This document shows, one piece after another, positions 5,483-5,878 of a stretch of DNA of 5,878 bases; the first letter of the stretch is position 1, and each line of letters begins with the position of its first letter. The position numbers were made by a program, and so were the translations under genes. Source of the DNA: Pseudomonadota bacterium (GTDB lineage: Bacteria; BMS3Abin14); the NCBI GenBank assembly GCA_003229755.1, contig QIFJ01000089.1:1-5878 (forward strand), written 5' to 3'. The notes beneath the pieces are model-generated. The model searched no databases. It was not told where the DNA came from and saw only the letters and a program-made list of their open reading frames with translations.

Positions 5483-5878
5483 CGTGAGGCAGCCTCGTAT
5501 ATCCCGGGCAGGTTTGCAAGAGACCTCAAGGTCTCTTCTCTGGAATGGTGTTCAATAACGATAAGTGGTGACCTGTCATGGGCATTCAGGAATGAGAAGA
5601 GGGATTGGAAATCAAATATTCCTTCCCCCAGGGGAAGATGAGAATCCATATCCCCGCGATTGTCGTGGAGATGCAGCTCCGCCAGGTTCTCACCGAAGGA
5701 GGTGAGCCAATCTTCCAGGGGGACTTGGGAAAACAGCAGAAAGTGACCTGTATCGAAGCAGAACTTGAGCCTGTTATCCAGCTGTTCATTGAGTTCCAGA
5801 AGGTGATCCGGCCGTACGTCGAAGACGTTTTCCATGAGCACGTCAGTGTCCATTTTGTCAGCCCACTGGACAATATCG
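5479..5878 (-). CDS. Sugar phosphate isomerase/epimerase-like TIM barrel protein, C-terminal part
   Basis: The frame is open from the right edge and ends at TGA 5481-5479, giving about 133 C-terminal residues; the true start lies outside, and the Met at 5853 is internal. The pattern is that of the xylose isomerase-like / AP endonuclease 2 superfamily: an ENVF strand end (Glu), FCFDTGH (Asp and His), ELHLHDN followed by D-SHLPLGEG, and VIEHH (Glu). These are the usual positions of the metal ligands at the barrel's C-terminal strand ends. Members include sugar epimerases, isomerases and endonuclease IV; the DTGH and HLHDN-PLGEG forms favour the isomerase/epimerase side, but the substrate cannot be read from the fragment. 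Its stop overlaps the radical SAM GTG by 4 nt, implying one transcript and coupled translation. Confidence 0.85.
   Translation of the reverse strand, partial: DIVQWADKMDTDVLMENVFDVRPDHLLELNEQLDNRLKFCFDTGHFLLFSQVPLEDWLTSFGENLAELHLHDNRGDMDSHLPLGEGIFDFQSLFSFLNAHDRSPLIVIEHHSREETLRSLANLPGIYEAASR

Overview
The window is a bacterial chromosomal segment in which every convincing gene lies on the minus strand. In transcription order (right to left) these are: the 3' part of a TIM-barrel sugar phosphate isomerase/epimerase-like gene, a large B12-binding-type radical SAM protein fused to a DUF2344 domain, ribonuclease G (rng), ribosomal proteins L21 (rplU) and L27 (rpmA), and the first 34 codons of the ribosome-assembly GTPase Obg. 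The order radical SAM/DUF2344 - rng - rplU - rpmA - obg is a known conserved neighbourhood in Desulfobacterota (the former Deltaproteobacteria) and, with variations, in Firmicutes. L27 begins directly at MAHKKAGG with no cleavable leader, and coding DNA looks close to 50% GC. Together with the repeat-rich spacers this suggests a Desulfobacterota-like bacterium, but the assignment is an inference from gene order only.

Layout: 5479-5878 is the isomerase-like fragment, joined by a GTGA overlap to the radical SAM gene (2915-5482). A 463-nt spacer (2452-2914) follows. It has heptamer repeats next to the radical SAM stop codon, then an AT-rich leader in front of rng (943-2451). A second spacer (748-942) holds another heptamer-repeat hairpin next to the rng stop, a perfect 13-bp inverted repeat, and a good sigma70-type promoter (TTGACA-N17-TATCAG) for rplU. 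rplU and rpmA overlap by 11 nt. obg follows rpmA after 24 nt without an evident Shine-Dalgarno sequence.

Functionally the window groups RNA processing (RNase G), large-subunit proteins (L21, L27) and subunit assembly (Obg). The uncharacterised radical SAM/DUF2344 protein is the main gene of unknown function; its location hints at a link to rRNA, tRNA or ribosome maturation, but nothing in the sequence proves that.

The most unusual signal is not a gene. Both spacers carry arrays with a strict 7-nt period and the same core (ANNTCCA on the sense strand), arranged as inverted repeats. Each begins exactly three nucleotides after the stop codon of the upstream gene (rng and the radical SAM gene). 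The mismatches between arms fall at the variable positions of the heptamer, so the two arrays look like members of one degenerate family placed at gene 3' ends.
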